In this document: positions 28,001 through 43,000 of the stretch, in pieces
How the letters are laid out: each line of letters opens with the position of its first letter
How positions within the stretch are numbered: the first letter of the stretch is position 1
Assembly (NCBI GenBank): GCA_016801885.1
Contig: CM028889.1
Coordinates: 23,442,001 to 23,506,000 of the forward strand
Source: Toxotes chatareus
Taxonomy: Eukaryota; Chordata; Actinopteri; Toxotidae
Length of the DNA stretch: 64,000 nucleotides
Reading direction: 5' to 3'
Program-made: the position numbers and the translations under genes
Notes under the pieces: generated by a model
The model's database searches: none
Told to the model about the DNA's origin: nothing
Seen by the model: only the letters and a program-made list of their open reading frames with translations

Positions 28001-31000
28001 TCCTTTCAGAACAAAAATAATGTGATTTTAAATGCAGTCTCTCACTGTGGTCACAGTTCATTTGTACTCTTCCCACATTCTTTAATTATTGAATCCCCCT
28101 GACCTTCTTCAGAGCCTTGACGGCTTGGAAATCACTTAAATCAGATCAAAGAAATTTGAAGTGGTTCACTGCAGAGGATTATATCATGCTTTACACAGAC
28201 AGAGGCTTAGCTCATATTTTACATACTGTGATATTTCAAGTTGTACGTCCTTGCTGGGATTAATTATTTTGCAATGGAAAGGGTCACATTTTTTCTGGTT
28301 ATTTTGCTGTTCATTAAGATGAAGCTGAGCGACTGAAAGACAGTTCAGTGTTTACAAAGGAATTTAATTTGACTTGGATGAGAACTGGCAGCACATGTCA
28401 CACATTCTCCATCCTCAAGTCCACTAGACATCCACTTTGGATTTGTTATGTCTGCTCTGTGTGTCTGTGTGTGTGTGGGTGTGTGGGTGCAATTCTGTTG
28501 AACTGTTGTTAATGTATTTCTAAATGGGATAAAAAAAAAAAAAAAGAAAATTAAGATTTGTACTGTTACAGGGCTAGATATAAAATGGCAATGGCTATAC
28601 TTAGTATAAATACACTGATAAATAACAAAGACTGGCAGAGTGACAACACTGTGAACATTTGGCCTGAGTAGAATCACACCTCTTAAATTAACTTTCACAA
28701 ATAAAGCCAAAGATATTTACATACCAAAGTCATCTCAGCCATATGCACATTGAACAAGCACATTGTTGCATGAGTTCCTTTTCTTTTTTTTTTTTGTTAG
28801 GGGTCAAAGGACACCCCAGAAGTCCAGACAAATCCCAGAAACAAGCAGACAGTAGGTTCATCAAGGCCTGTCTTTTAACCATTTGTTTGTCAGGTGTTCT
28901 AACTGGAAACACAATGTGTAAGTTGCATTATTTTTCATGCTTCCAAGGCTTAACATCGCAGTACATCCAGTAGCCCTTGCTATGGGCAACACTACCTTCA
29001 ATAGGTCACCGTTAGCTGCTCAGAAGAAATCCCATGTCTATAGTAAATGATCATTTCCCTTTATTACATACTGTGTTTCAACAAGAATGAGTAAAATAGG
29101 ACGCTTGAGAGTAATACTGAATGGTCCAGGGAGTTTGATGGACCACTACTGTCCAGACTGAAAGGTGGAGGAGAGCAGTTATTTAAAGAGGGCAACGGCA
29201 TCAGTCTTCCTTTCTGCGTTAGGGTCAACTTGGGAGCTAGCCACTGCACAGACTGTTGGAGTCATAATCGTCTGGCTATAAAAACACGCCACCGTCTCCT
29301 CCTCCACTGTCTTTTACAAGGCACAGTTGAACGATGGCAGTGTCCTGCTTTTACAGTATTTGTTTATGGGTAGATAAAGATAAGGAAGGAGACTGAGGTG
29401 CGTTTGAGGGGTGCCAGAATTCGAGGTTTCAGTCGATGGGTCGGATCATGAGTCGTACTGACTTGAGGGAGTAGAAACCTCCTCCGTAGTCTGCCCAGAA
29501 GATTCCGTCCTGAAATTTGCTGCGGTAAACTCCCCCGCTGTACCATACGCCATTCAAGTTGGTCTGGCCACAGGCATTGTACCACCAGCCACCCTTATGG
29601 AAGTGGGCGCAGTTTCCTAGTAGAGAGGGACACAGCGTCAGAAAACAAGATGAGTTTGATGGACAGATAAAGGAGGAGCTTACACTTGTACCATCGTACT
29701 GCAACTAATATAAGAAATCCAAACACATTTGAAATTGCTCTGGCATCCACCCTACCAGAAAATGCATCCTTGTCTCGATCGAGTGTGGTGAACTGTTTGC
29801 CGTTGTGACTGCTGAAGGAGTCCCCAGCGTTGCCCTGGTAGGTACCGAGCCTCAGCCTATAACCCTCGCTCTCAGACTCCAGGTGGAAGCTGCTGTACTC
29901 GGCGTACACCTTCTTCCCTGTCCAGTCCTCCAACTCTATCATCAGCTTATAGTCGCCCTGTTTGCCCAGGTTGTAGATATTGTCCAGTCCAAGCCAGTGT
30001 TCACCGTCTATGTTGCCAAAGCCTCTCTGTGGGGGGGGGGACAAACAGTGCAGCGTGCTCTGTGATACCAATTTTCAGTTGTGGTCTGTGTTAAAATTTC
30101 ATTGCAGTGTAGTGCAGACCAACAAAGTGCAGTATTAATTTGAGTTAGTCGACGCGTGGGTTAGCCAGCTGTTGAAAGAATAGACCTCCTTTTATTCTCT
30201 GCTTCGTGAAATCATGTCCAAAAAACGCAAACAGTAAAACAGAGTGAGGTTAATAAGATCTTTTTTTGCCGAGTGCTGACTTTAAAGGAGCCTGGCCTCT
30301 GCAATCAAGTAAAATGAAATCAAATCTGCTTCCCGTTGAGACAATAATGTGTTAAGGTTGTGATCTGTGGTTTCTCACTCGAGATGAATTAGTTCAGTGG
30401 CAGGGGCAGTGGGGATTTTGGCAGCAGTTGGATGGAGAGCCGTAGAGACACATTTCTGTCGCTGATTCAACCAGCATGCAAGTATTGATCTAATTTTATG
30501 ACTGATGGGAAAACTGTTGCCTTTTTTTTTTTGCCTTTGCCCTATTTGACAGAGAAAATGGAGAGACCAGTTATTGTTGTCAGTTTTTCTTGTTTCTTTT
30601 TTGGGGGGGTGTTATAAAAACTGTGTTCCTTTATCTGTCTCCCTTGCTTGCTCTGTTAGATCTGGCATCACATCTCAGTTTCAAAAGCTGACACATGGAA
30701 AGAAAAGGATGAAAGCATCATTTTCAGTGGGGTTGAGTGCAAAGCAGCATTTCCTTCTCAACCCACCAGGGCTCTTTGATTGCGTACTCTTGTGTGTAGG
30801 TCCCTGGCTATGGTTCCTGGCTGTGATTTCGGTGTGAGGAAATCTGCCGCTAAGCTGTTTACATTGATGAAGCAGGTGCTTGCTTAGTGGCCCCAAAATG
30901 AACTGCTGAGACTGGGTCGCTTGCAAGAGGGGAGAGGAAAAGCTGTTCTCTCTCTCAAGTTCTCTCTCAAGCTTACATATACTTTGGTATTTTCCCTTAA

Positions 31001-34000
31001 AGATTTATATTTATGGTAAGGTTGTTTTATTGAACCCTGCCTTTAAACATAGTGTTCCTTTTGCAGCAAACCTACTTTGTAGTTCTCCCAGTTCCGAAAG
31101 AAGTTAACTGAGCCATCTCTTCTCCTCTGCAACACGGTCCATCCTCCGTTGTCCAGGCCGTGTTCACACCAGGCTTGGATCAGCCGGTCACTGCTGTCTG
31201 TCTTAAGCAGGTACATGCCACTGGTGGTGTGGCCCGCCTGTCGCACCTGGTAACAGTCCCTGAAGGGACCTGGGATAATAAAGATGATTGTAGGAAAAAG
31301 AGGAAGACAAAAAAGAGAAGATGAATAAAGATTGTGAGATCCCTATTGCAGCAGCACCATGGGCCGTGATCCATTATAATATTGGGTTTAATAGTTGATA
31401 ATTATCACTTCATCTGACCAAAGCAAAAGCTCCTATAATAGCCTTTGAAGCATAAAGTGTTGAAAAAGTGTTTTTAAAAGCCATAAAACCACAAATTATC
31501 ATGTAATTTAAAGTCATTACAGATTCTAAATCTTTTGTTATTGACTCTTGATTTCTACTTAAACCACCCACTGCTTGAATCCGAGACAGCTTACGGCTCC
31601 TGAGCAAATAAACCATACTGAAGTGAACACGATGTCTTCTTTTTTATTGCATATGCAAAAGTCATCATAGTCACTCTCGGGGATGTAGACAGACGAGAAA
31701 AAGGAGAGAGAAGGTTGGAAGGAGCGTCTGATAGAGCCCAAGGTTCGAGGGGACGTATGATTGTGGCTGCATTCTTTGGAAAATGTCTCCTTTTGCTTCA
31801 AACATCCTGCAGTATAAAATTACACAAATATGCATGCGCTCACTTGAATTGTTTAATGAGTATTCACCTCGAGTTTGTCTTCAGATGAAGCCATGTGGTA
31901 GCACTGCACCCAAATCTGAAGCAGCTGAACCTAAACCCAGTGTATTTCCTCTGTTTTCCCCTGTGTGAATATGTATTAAACCAGTATGAACACAGGCATT
32001 GTGTGTGGGGCCATGGGAGCACACTGGGGCCCGGTGTAATGTCCTTGTAGAGATACCTAAAACTCCCCAGGACAAGCTTATATTTATTTTGTAATATGTC
32101 TCCATCAGACCTGTCAGTGAAGGGATTCTCTAACATATTCCCCTCTTCCCTCCTTTTCTGTCTCTGTCTTGTCAGTTTCTTCAAGCCATAGCGGTTTAAA
32201 AAGGGCTACACCAGACCAAACTGTGGTCAGGCTATGTCTATTTACAGTAAAAGTAAAACTACATGGAAGAGAGCTTTGGGTTTGAAGTTTACCTTCCTGA
32301 TTTAGATAAACAGTCTGTTGAAAAGGGTGCTTTCAAATGGAAAATGAAAGGAAGTTCATCATTATCATTAAAGGAATGGGTTAAATGTGTTTTCTGGAAA
32401 AACAAAAGGTAGAAATATGGCAATATGCTAATGCTGTGTTGTTCTCTTCCTGAAAATTAAATGGTGAGGGAGGATGTGTCGGCCGCCCCAGCAAAAATGA
32501 TCCATCCCTGGCTTTCTGTTGTTTTTCTTGGTTGTAAATTAACTGGGGGTGTCCAGATTGAATGCTCGGTTTCAGTCATAAAATCAAAATTGATTTTTGG
32601 CAGTTTTTGAAAGCAGCTGCTTAACACTGAACATTTCTTCTATAATATGGATGAGGCCTGCGGAATTGGAGGATTATTGCATTGTAGCTGTCAGCTCTAA
32701 TGAGCTATGATTAACTAATGCAACACTGAAATTACAGTTCCACAAAGACTTGGTGAGGTAGGTGGAGAATTGTTATGCACAGCTAGAAATAGCCACAGGA
32801 ACATTCAGTCCTTTTTGTCATTCAGAAGTTGAGTGGCTGTCACTTTACCTCCCCAACTACTTCCCTGCCTCTTTGTTCACTTCTCTTTGTGCTTCATGAG
32901 GTTTTTTTCAACATGGAAACGTTTTTTTTCTCTGCTTATTGGGCTTGAAATAGGTCTATCATTGTTAGTGCTGTATGTGGGCTGAAGGTGTTGCAAGAGC
33001 CCTGTTCTGAGAAGAGAGGTGTTCTACTCAGACTGGTTTCTGGAGGATCAGGCATTGACTCTGGACAGCCTCACGACAAAACACCTTTCAGACACTCTGA
33101 ATTGAATTCACACTTCACAATACTATAGAGACAGTACAGTTTCAGTATCTGATCTAATCATATACTATAGAAAAAATATTCTTTGCCTCGGCATTATTCG
33201 GTGAATCTTTTTATGTCACTCACTTTTACGTGACTCTGATGTCAGAATTCAAACAGGCTTTCTTTTATTCCCCTTTTTGTCTGAGGGATGATGAAGAATG
33301 ATTTCATCCGTTTCACCATCTGGTTGTAAAACACCTGTCAGCATCAACCAGCACGGTCTAGTTGCCAGTCAAAATACAGCAGCCCTGACCAATTTTTAGG
33401 AACCATTTCCAAGCAATGTTCTAACCTTGCAAATTGGTTTCATATTGGAGATGATCTCTCTCAGATGTCAGATTTAGTCAGTGTCTGTGAGAAAAGTAAA
33501 GGCGAGCCTTCAGACGAGGAATTTCTCTGACTTATTGTTTTTTGGGGGGGGTTTTTTCGTAGGGGTCGTAGACTTGATGGTCTAGTCCGTCAGATTTGTT
33601 CTCTGTTTCAGTACACCTTGCCCCTTTGTTTCTTGCATAGAATAGATGTCTAGAAATAGACATGGAGCTGACTTAAACTTTGCAGTAGATCTATGTTCCC
33701 ATTCAGCTAAAGTGTTTTTCAATGCTGCTCAAAGAAGCTTAATCCCCATCCTACTAATTTAGTGCATATGCTCAGTGCAGTGCAGCCAGTACAGGCGGCC
33801 AAGTAGGAATCATAGGAATGTATGATTTCATCGCCTGTGTAGCATGCCAAGGATGAGCCAACTGTGCCTCAGCAATACCAACTGTTGTGAGAAATCACTT
33901 TTTGGGTTGCACTCCATAGGTAATTGTGTTTTATTAGTTCTGTGGACAGTTAAAATATACAGTTTCTGTCATGATTGACAGTTACTTGAAATTTGTTTTT

Positions 34001-37000
34001 GCTCTGCTTCCTTCTCTTAAAACCTCATGGCATCCCTGATTATTTTCATCATCCTCTGCCTCTTTAAAATTGGTACTTACCATCGGAGGTTAGTGTTCCC
34101 TGTGGTGGTGGAGGTTCGATCCCCAAGGGGCTTACAGTAGGAGAGTCCATGCGTGATCCTCTGGGAAAGGCCCGGTTGTTATTGTCTCTCTGTATCTCAT
34201 TGGTGAAGCGGTTATTAACCGGTATATTCTGTGGTACCACCTGTACCAGCGGAGGAACTGCAGGCAGCTCACTGCGTCCCAGCGTCCTCAGACACTGGTC
34301 CTCCAGCGCAGAGATGAGAATTGACTGGTTGTTGACCACCCCGGCCATTGTGGCGAACCGGGCCTCCAGCTCCTTGTACCTGGAAGCCAGTCGCATCATC
34401 TCAGAGGTCACGTTGAGGACGCGGTTCTCCAGCTGGGCCAGCTCCAGAGAATTGTCTCTTTTCCTGATGATCTCATGCAGCAGCTGCATATAGAGTTGGG
34501 TCACCCTGGAGTTCATGTTCCTGCTCTCTTTCCGCAGCAGCTTCATCTCATTCACCAAGTTACCATCCACATCCACCACCAGCTGCAACGTCTCAATCTC
34601 ACGCCGCTGTTTGTTGAGCACATCCCGCACATCTGCAATGTCCATACGGGTCACTCTGTCCTTGTCTGGTTCAGGGCCTGTGGTGCTGGCACAGATTGGA
34701 CCTGTGGACAGACAAGTTATTTAGGAAATTACCAAGAATGTATTGGGGAAAAAGGAGGAAACAGATAAAGACTAGCTATAGAAGCAAAGACAGCTGGATG
34801 GTGAATAACTGAACATTTAGTGCTAAAATAAGTTAAACCTGTGATTCTCTGCTCAGGTACAAGGAAGGTGTAGGAACACTTTTTGGCATCAGGATCCTGG
34901 GGAGCTCTTCTACTCCTGTGGAGGGAGGGCTCTTTGATCCTCCGGGCATCTCTGGAACTCCTGCAGTAACTTTCCTCCCAGAGGGAGAGGCAGAGCACGG
35001 CGCACAGGCTCCACGTCAGCCGCTGCATTGCTGCTGGCTGGTTAGATGGATAGATGGACAGCTACTGGTGCTCCGTCCGAGTCCCTCCAGGCCTTCCTGC
35101 AAGAAAGGAAGGTCTGGAGTTAAGAGCTGGAAACAGCCACTTCTTTGTCTACAAATGCGAACAAAGGGAAAGTAAACAGCAGGAGTGCTGATTGTATACT
35201 TTTCAGGAGGAAATTACTGCCATACGATTTTAAGGAAAAGCTATATGAAACTTTTGCGAATGTCCACAGCCAGTCAGTAATTGTTTAGATAAGCGTTCAC
35301 TTGGTGTACAGTGGCAGAGTTGTCAGGTCATTGTTCCACATAATGTTGTTTGTGTGGAAAGATTGAAAAGAGAGAACACATATTCTGACCAGCCAGAAGC
35401 ACGAGGTCTGCTTTCCATCTCAGCTCTCGGTTCCCCTGCTGACTGAAACCCCCTGTTTTTCAGAGGCTGTATTGCCCCCCCCATTAGGAGGTCTAATACG
35501 TGGCGGCTGGCTGTGCTTAATCTTCGGTACCTTCGCCTACGCTTACTTCATCTTCTTTAATCTTCTTTTAGAATGAGATTTTTCTTTTCTTGTATAGCAT
35601 ATACTTTAATAGCCTTTCCTGAGGAATTCTTCCAGAAATCCTTTTTTAGGAATCCAGGAATTTTACTGAATGTTTACCACAGGAACTTAGTTCTAGTTTT
35701 GGTTTCACACTGTTATCCCTGTCCCCCTCAACACTCACCCCTGCTGAGCCGCTCCTTTCTATTCACCCAGTAAGTGATTTGCAGCGTTAAATGGTTGATT
35801 GGTCAGACACAAGCTGAGTGACTGATACAGCAATCAGGCTTTCACACGGCAGTGTTTTCACTATTATCAATATTAGGAGAAGGACGGAAATATTCTTGTA
35901 ATGTTAACTTTTAAATAACGGTCATGTAGCTCACTTCTAGACTAGTCTACAATGAGTGTGATTAAATCAATCCACTACTTTCGATACGTGCATATTGCCT
36001 CACCATTGTTTCTAGTCTCCCTTTCTACCTCTTCATCTTTTTTTCCCCAACATTGATTCTATCAGCAAACCATCACTACCTTTTATTCTGTCATATGCCT
36101 ATTTTTTACAGTTGTTTGGGTGCAATGAAAATATAAACTGGATCTGATTTGTTTCCTGAGTTTAGGTCATGTGGCTCCTTAGTTCTAAGGACAAGAGGGT
36201 TCAGGACCTCGCTTCTGACCTTATCATCCCATACAACAGTGTTACTAATATACGTGCTTGCACAGTGGCCCCCTCAGTAAAACACACTGACCCCTAATTC
36301 CAATGCCGCTTCCTGTGAGACAGGTTGAAAATGTTGAACTGCTGTGCGCTCACTGCTCCACATGGCTCCATACATCCAACGGGAATGTTTAGCAGAAGGT
36401 AGTGTTTGTGTTTCACTCGAAAGATTTTACAAACAGGCACAAACTGATAATCACGATGGGGTGTGAGACAAATTCAAGAAAACAGTGTGCGCAGAGTTGT
36501 CTTGAGCCTTGTCTTATTCGAGGGGAGACTCTTGGCACTCCCTCGCCTCTTTCTTATCCCTGCTGATTCTAGTTCTGTTTCTCATCAGTGCACAAGCACA
36601 AAAACCACTCGCACACTGATGTACACACTGCTCCATTTAACACCCTGGCCTGGGCCCGCGCGAGGCCAGGGCTGTCTAGTCCTCCTAATCCACTCCATCA
36701 CTCTTCACAGTCAGTCTTTACTCGGTGCCACATCGTTAAGTCCTACCTCCACCCTGAAAACTCATGCGCTGTGCGTCTCCCACATGACGCCATTGTGGTT
36801 CTTCAAGAATTCTGGTGATTCTGTCACTTGGAACAGTGTGGAGAAGGGACAGGATTACAGCTAGTGCTGCAGATCTGTAATGTGTATGTGCACTCTTCCT
36901 GGTATGCATAAGCTTGTGTGTCCATCCGTATGATTGAATACCGTGTGTGCATGACTGTCCAGAGACGTTATTCATTTTCATGGTTGTGTGTTTTTCCAGC

Positions 37001-40000
37001 AGCCGGTGTGTCTGACAGCGTAACCAGGTACTGTATCCTTGCTGACCTCAGTGAGGGCCGCTAATGACTTTAACAGCAGCATCAGCAGTATCAGTTCTCA
37101 AGTGTGTCTTCTTTTCCAAACTATGACTGGCTTTCCACTGTTATTGTGAGCTTCACACAAGTGTCCATCCTCAGCATCGTCCGCAGTTTAGGGTGTATGA
37201 CCAGGACAGGCAACATTACAGCTCATCCACCAGCTATCACCTTGTCCATTTCCCATCTCTTTCTTGTCATCCCTTTCCTTCTCTTCCTCTCTCTCCTTCT
37301 TTCCCTCACTTTCCTGTATTGTGGAGTCCGATTTCCTCCTGGGTGGTGGGTTCTGAGTACGAGGGGCCTAGTCTCTTTCATGGAACCGCAACATATCAAA
37401 GACATTCCAGCGAACGTGGAAAGGTCACCAGTGTGTTGTGAAGGTACAAGGTTTACAGTGTTTCCTCTGAACAAGCCGAGCGGCTCCATTTTTCTGTCCC
37501 AGCAAACCGAAACTAAACACTGCTCAAGGGCTTGGGGACTTGAAGGGCCATTGAGCAGAAAAGATAAAGTGCTCACCCGTGGGAGTAAAAGTTCATGCAT
37601 GCAAATGTGCCTTAACAAACTGTGGTTGCAGTCACCGTGCCAATGTTTTTGTTTTGTAGGTTGGAAATTTGGATCTTGTTTTGCAAGCTACGAGTTTTAT
37701 TTGTTTTATTTGTGTCTCCACGTTACAGAGGAGCCACTTTGTTACATCATGTTTGTACTGATCTGTGCAGCTGCCCTACTTGACCAACTATATTGGGTCA
37801 TCTGAGATGTAAGGGGCCGTTATGCAAGTAATAGCTAACATCTGGTGCTTTTCAGGTTCAATAACAAAAGAAGCAACCAATAATAAAAGTCCATGCCAGA
37901 CTAGACACCGCTTGGATGTTTTTCAGCAGTCTGCACTTAAATCTGACAGACCAGTCTGTTCACTGAACATGGTTCCAGCTTATAATGGAAGCACTATACA
38001 GTTCTCGTATGCATGCACGTATGTATGTATGTCTGGGTCAGTGCTCCTTTACATGTTTCTAACTGAACATTACTTAGCTGGAAATGCACTGAGAGGTGCT
38101 TGAGAGAAATGCTGCAGTCAGAACATAGAAGAGCACTGACTTGTGTCTACAGATGCTACCGAGACAGAGCGATGGAAGGAGATGAGGAGTGACAGGCTGT
38201 AAGGCTGACACAAAGCACAAAGGTTTAAAGGGATATCACAGATAATAGTGGATTAAAGACAGAAGAGACTAACAGTGGGAGAAAGTGGGTCATGGCCCTC
38301 TTTTCCTTCCCGCCCTGGCATCATGAACATATCTTGAGGCAGAGCATTTGATAGATACTTTTACTTTTAGTCTTCACAGATTTGCACTATTTGCTCTGCC
38401 TGTTTCTTTCCGTTTAATTACTTTCCTCTCTGTGTAAACCCGCTCCTCCTTGCTTTCCTTCTCTTCCCTTTTTTTGAATACTTCCCTTCCTCTTTGCCGT
38501 CTGTGTTTGGCGTTCCTTCCCCTATTCAGTTACAGCTAAATAACTCGGGCAGAGACATAGGAAAGTCATGGACTGTAAGCAATACGGCAAATCAGAGAAA
38601 TCGAAACTAATTTTTTGCTTGATATCGATAGGATTTATTAAATTTCTTGTTGGCTCAGCCCTCCTAACAAACAGTTATTGTATTTCATAACATCCATGTG
38701 AAACCACTGAAACTCTGTGTGGAATAAAGGATTCGAAGAAGGCCTCTAACTCTGTCTGCTTCATATTTTGGCAACAGTATGAGCTTCATAAGTCTTCCTA
38801 ATTGCACTTCTTGGTCGTCACACCATTAATAGTTATTAATAGTCAGGAGACACATGACAGTGTCTTCTGAATTGTCCTCACTCCCCACTGTCTGTCTCTG
38901 TGTCTGAGCTATGGTTTAATTTATTTTCATGGCTGTTATTGGAACAGTCTAAGGACAGACAGTATTTATGTGTAGCCTACTTCCTTTGCCCTTTTTACCA
39001 CACTCATTCATCCAGGGAATAATTTTCATTTGACCAACACACAATCATTTCACTGTTTAAAGTCATTAAAGTACCTCTCTCGTCCTCTAAAGACAAACTT
39101 TCAAGTGTGCCACATATGTGTCCGCAGCTCAGGCACGACTCTGTGTTTTGTGTACAGTTTTTTATTCATTCCGTTTGTTGTGTCTTTACAGTTAAAGGTA
39201 CTTCTGTTCGAGATGAACCGCTCTGCTGGGTCTTATTGAATGCAGCTCTTTGACTTGGGCGGTAGAGGTGGTTTTCTGAGGTCTGGCTTCAGATATACCT
39301 AATAATAATTAAAGAGCTTAGTGCCGTGCTGACAGATCTCTGGACTGCCTCATGCACACACAAATGTACCCATGGTTAATTTTCTCCACACATGTACCCA
39401 TATTTGCACACAATTCCTATACACAGACGCACACATACACGCACACAAAGTGCGAAGTGGTGCCAGCTATGTCCCTTTGATAAAATCCAGAACTGAATAA
39501 CTATTTCAGATTGAGTTTGGCCTGCTTGTTAGTTCACCGCTCTGCTCATTCTAGACGTGTGTGTACATAGCAGGGACACTGCTTTTTGTCTGCCTTGGTT
39601 TTTTGTGTAGGGGCTGATTAGCCTTGTGCCTTAGTAGGAGACAGAAATAATTATTTTCTGCATGTTGTAAGAGAGGAAATGACCAGAGAACTCATTAAGC
39701 AAGACGGCAGCGCTGCTTATTGTACTCCTAGACAGGAAACATTTGTTTTGCCTTGTTGGTTAAACAACGTAATGAATGGTTGTTACCCCCAAAAGACCGC
39801 CGTAGCTTCAGGTTACACTGTATGTATTGGCAAGACGTCTCTGATCTGAGTCAAGGCAATCAACAGTTTACTAAGGTGATTCATAAACAAGTGGTTTTAA
39901 CTGCTTCCATGGAAAGTTGGCTCACTGCAGGTGGTTAGAAAGGAAGGGGATGAACCCTTGAAAGTCACTACCTTACAGTATTTATGATATTTATAACGTG

Positions 40001-43000
40001 AACGCACAGTTTCATGAGGGTCGTACAAACATGCATGTGAGCAAATTGAGCTCACATTCATGTGAACGGCACAGAAATGTCCAGATAATGAGAAATGTGT
40101 CCTCTTCAGCTCTTATTCTGCTTAATTCATCTTTAACAAATGAGATTTAATAACGTGGAGCAAAGATGAGTGATAAATGTTCTGAGCGTGTCAGCTCTTC
40201 AGTTGCGTGACAGTAATAACTACATTATATGTGCATTATGAATATAAGTATAATTTTCATTTTTCAGAAGGTTTGACAGGAAAACTTGATGGTTTGTGTG
40301 TTTCCTGATGCGTTGCACGCACACTAGAGTCATACAAGTAGGCAGAATCTGTTGAAATGATTCAAATGAAACTCAAATCTGATTCAAATCTACCACATCC
40401 ATTTGGTGCACTGAACTGTTTGATTTGTGTATGAGGCAGGGAGCATTAACCCATGGAAATGTAAAACGTAGACTGTTTCACTGTCAGAGGTATCGTTTGA
40501 CTGTGCTGTGTTTGTTTCACATCGTCTGGTCAGCGTGACTCCTGCAGTGATTTACCAGTTGGGATACATCACTCTCTAGCCTGATGGATTGCAGTTCAAA
40601 AAGCGGGGGAGAAAGCTGGACAAAATGTATTTTTATCTTCATAGCCAATGTATTTCCCAGCCCCAAAATCCCCGGCTTCCACTCCCTCATCTGGTCCTCA
40701 GATTTTCCCACAACAAGTCCAAAATTTCCCTGAAACACACATCACACCATCACTGGTCAAAAGAGAGAGAAAAGTAAAAAGAAAATGGGATGAATGAAGG
40801 AGTGAAGGAGAGGAGCGACAATAAACGGCAGCACTGCTTTACACGAAAACAAGGAGCTGAGCCAGGGACTGACTTTCTACCACTTTTTCATTCATGCAAG
40901 ATGCCACCAGCCACCGTTTTTGTCAACGTGACAACTCATACACCGTGTCCCTCAAACACACAGATTGTACTCGTTCTCACATTCTCACTGAAACAATTGG
41001 TTACAGGGCCAAGAGCAGGAAAACGAAGGGGAGCTGAAAACTGAGAAACCGTGTCTCCAGCGCTGAATGAAGGATAGAATGAAAATCAGAGTCAAGAAAT
41101 AGCTAAGATGTGAGGTTATGGAGGACAGGGTCTGTAGAGGAGAACGCAGCATGAGTGGGGAAATAGTAAAAGTACTGACATTATGAAACACTTAATGACA
41201 GCAAAACACAGCGTACCCACTGAGAAGATAACTACCAACACCAGGAAAAACTCATAAAAGCTTCATCAACAAAATTGAAGAAACCTTACAGAGATTGCTA
41301 CCACAGCAGATTAGTAAAGACATTCATCTACTGTATTAATGGTTCTGTTTCACGTCTCCTCATTAAACTGCGCGTATTGAAAATATTAAACGGGAAATCG
41401 AGTCAGGTACAAAGAGCTAGGATCGGATTTTCTCTACATTTATAACTTGAGCCAGTAATTTAGACTAGAACCTCCCACTAGAATTTACAGGATGAGGTGG
41501 AAAAGCGAAGACGGTGTGTTAGATTAAGTGGTTGAATTTAAGAAGACATTAGCCTGTGGTTAGAATGCAGCCAGGCCAATAACTCTTTCCCGCCTCCTGC
41601 TTTCTAGCTACCGAGATGTCTACCTTCATGATGCCATATTACTGAGGAGGAACCCCCCCCCCCCCACACCACCAAAGCCCCCCTGAGGCCCCACGGGCCC
41701 CCCATCTGTTTGCCTTCTTCTGTAGTGAAACTCTAAACATGTGGGCTGATGTTGGGGTCAGAGGTCTATATGTGGGGATTAGGGTGCAGCCCCACCCTTC
41801 CTCTACCTCTCCCCCCCACCCCTCAGCTCCACAACCCCTGCAGTCAATCGGTCTTTGTGGAAAACGGGTTCCCCCCTCTTCCTCTTTTAGCACAACACAT
41901 ACACACGAATACTCTGTTCTTATGCTTGGGGTACTGGGATGGGGGGGTGGGGGCAGAGTTCATATAAGGCCGCCTCTCTCTCACTGTCATACTCAGTCAC
42001 GATAAGGACTCTCAACCCTCCGACACCCTCCTCCATCAATCCATGACACTCACCCCTGTACCTCCCCCCATCACAGAACACAAACACACAGCCTGCTCCT
42101 CACCACAAACACACACATCTCCTTGTGCACAATGATATGTGCACATACACACACAGGCACAATATTAAATTTTGCATAACAAACTCCCATCAGTTGAGAA
42201 CATCTTAAACTAGTGTCGACGCCGGTAATTTTCATTACTCAGGTTGACAGAGGAGCAGTTACCTCACCTGTTCAGGTGTGTGTTTGTTTTTTGTCTCTAT
42301 CATTATATCAAACTAGTAAAGAGCTGCTTGGCTTTGAGCAAAAACATACCGCCGCTAAGGTTTGAAGAATTAGAAAAGAGCTGGAGGAGGGTCAGGGAAG
42401 AGAGGAGAGCTGGGAGTATTAAAAAAGTTACAGCATTTATGTAAGTGTTTGTTTGGTGGGACGTTTTCTGAATTAGGAGATTACTCATAACCACTCACAC
42501 CACTCTTTCTTGGGTTTTATTTCTCCTCTGGGTCACACCTCACCTTAAGCCCATACTTCTGACTGCACATGCTTTCTATTAGTTGAATCAACACATACAT
42601 TCATACACACACACACACACACACACACCCATTGCCCACTGGCTCTACTTAGTTGCATGCCTCTGCTTCTCTTGTCTGTTTATACCGACCTCCTGGCTGA
42701 CCTCTTCCTCCCTATGGTGACCTGTCCATTCAGCTGTGTCCAAGCTCTCATTAGGGCAATTCTAAATGAGCTTCACGGTGCAGTTAGAGGCTTTTCTTTC
42801 AGATTTTACTCCAGCCTTGGCTCTTTTTGTTCCCCATAGTTCAAATTTTTTTTTGTAGGACTTTATTCTATCCAAAAAATGCTACAGCTAGCCCTGTGAC
42901 TCATAATGTAGGGTTGAGTTTTAAGCGATAAAATGTGTCCGGTTTGTTCTGCTGTGGTCGGATTCAACCACATGTGGTCAGCACAGCGCAGGAGCAGTGT

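Noticed and set aside
34149..34493. 114-codon plus-strand frame
   Set aside because: Antisense shadow of the angptl1 coiled-coil exon.
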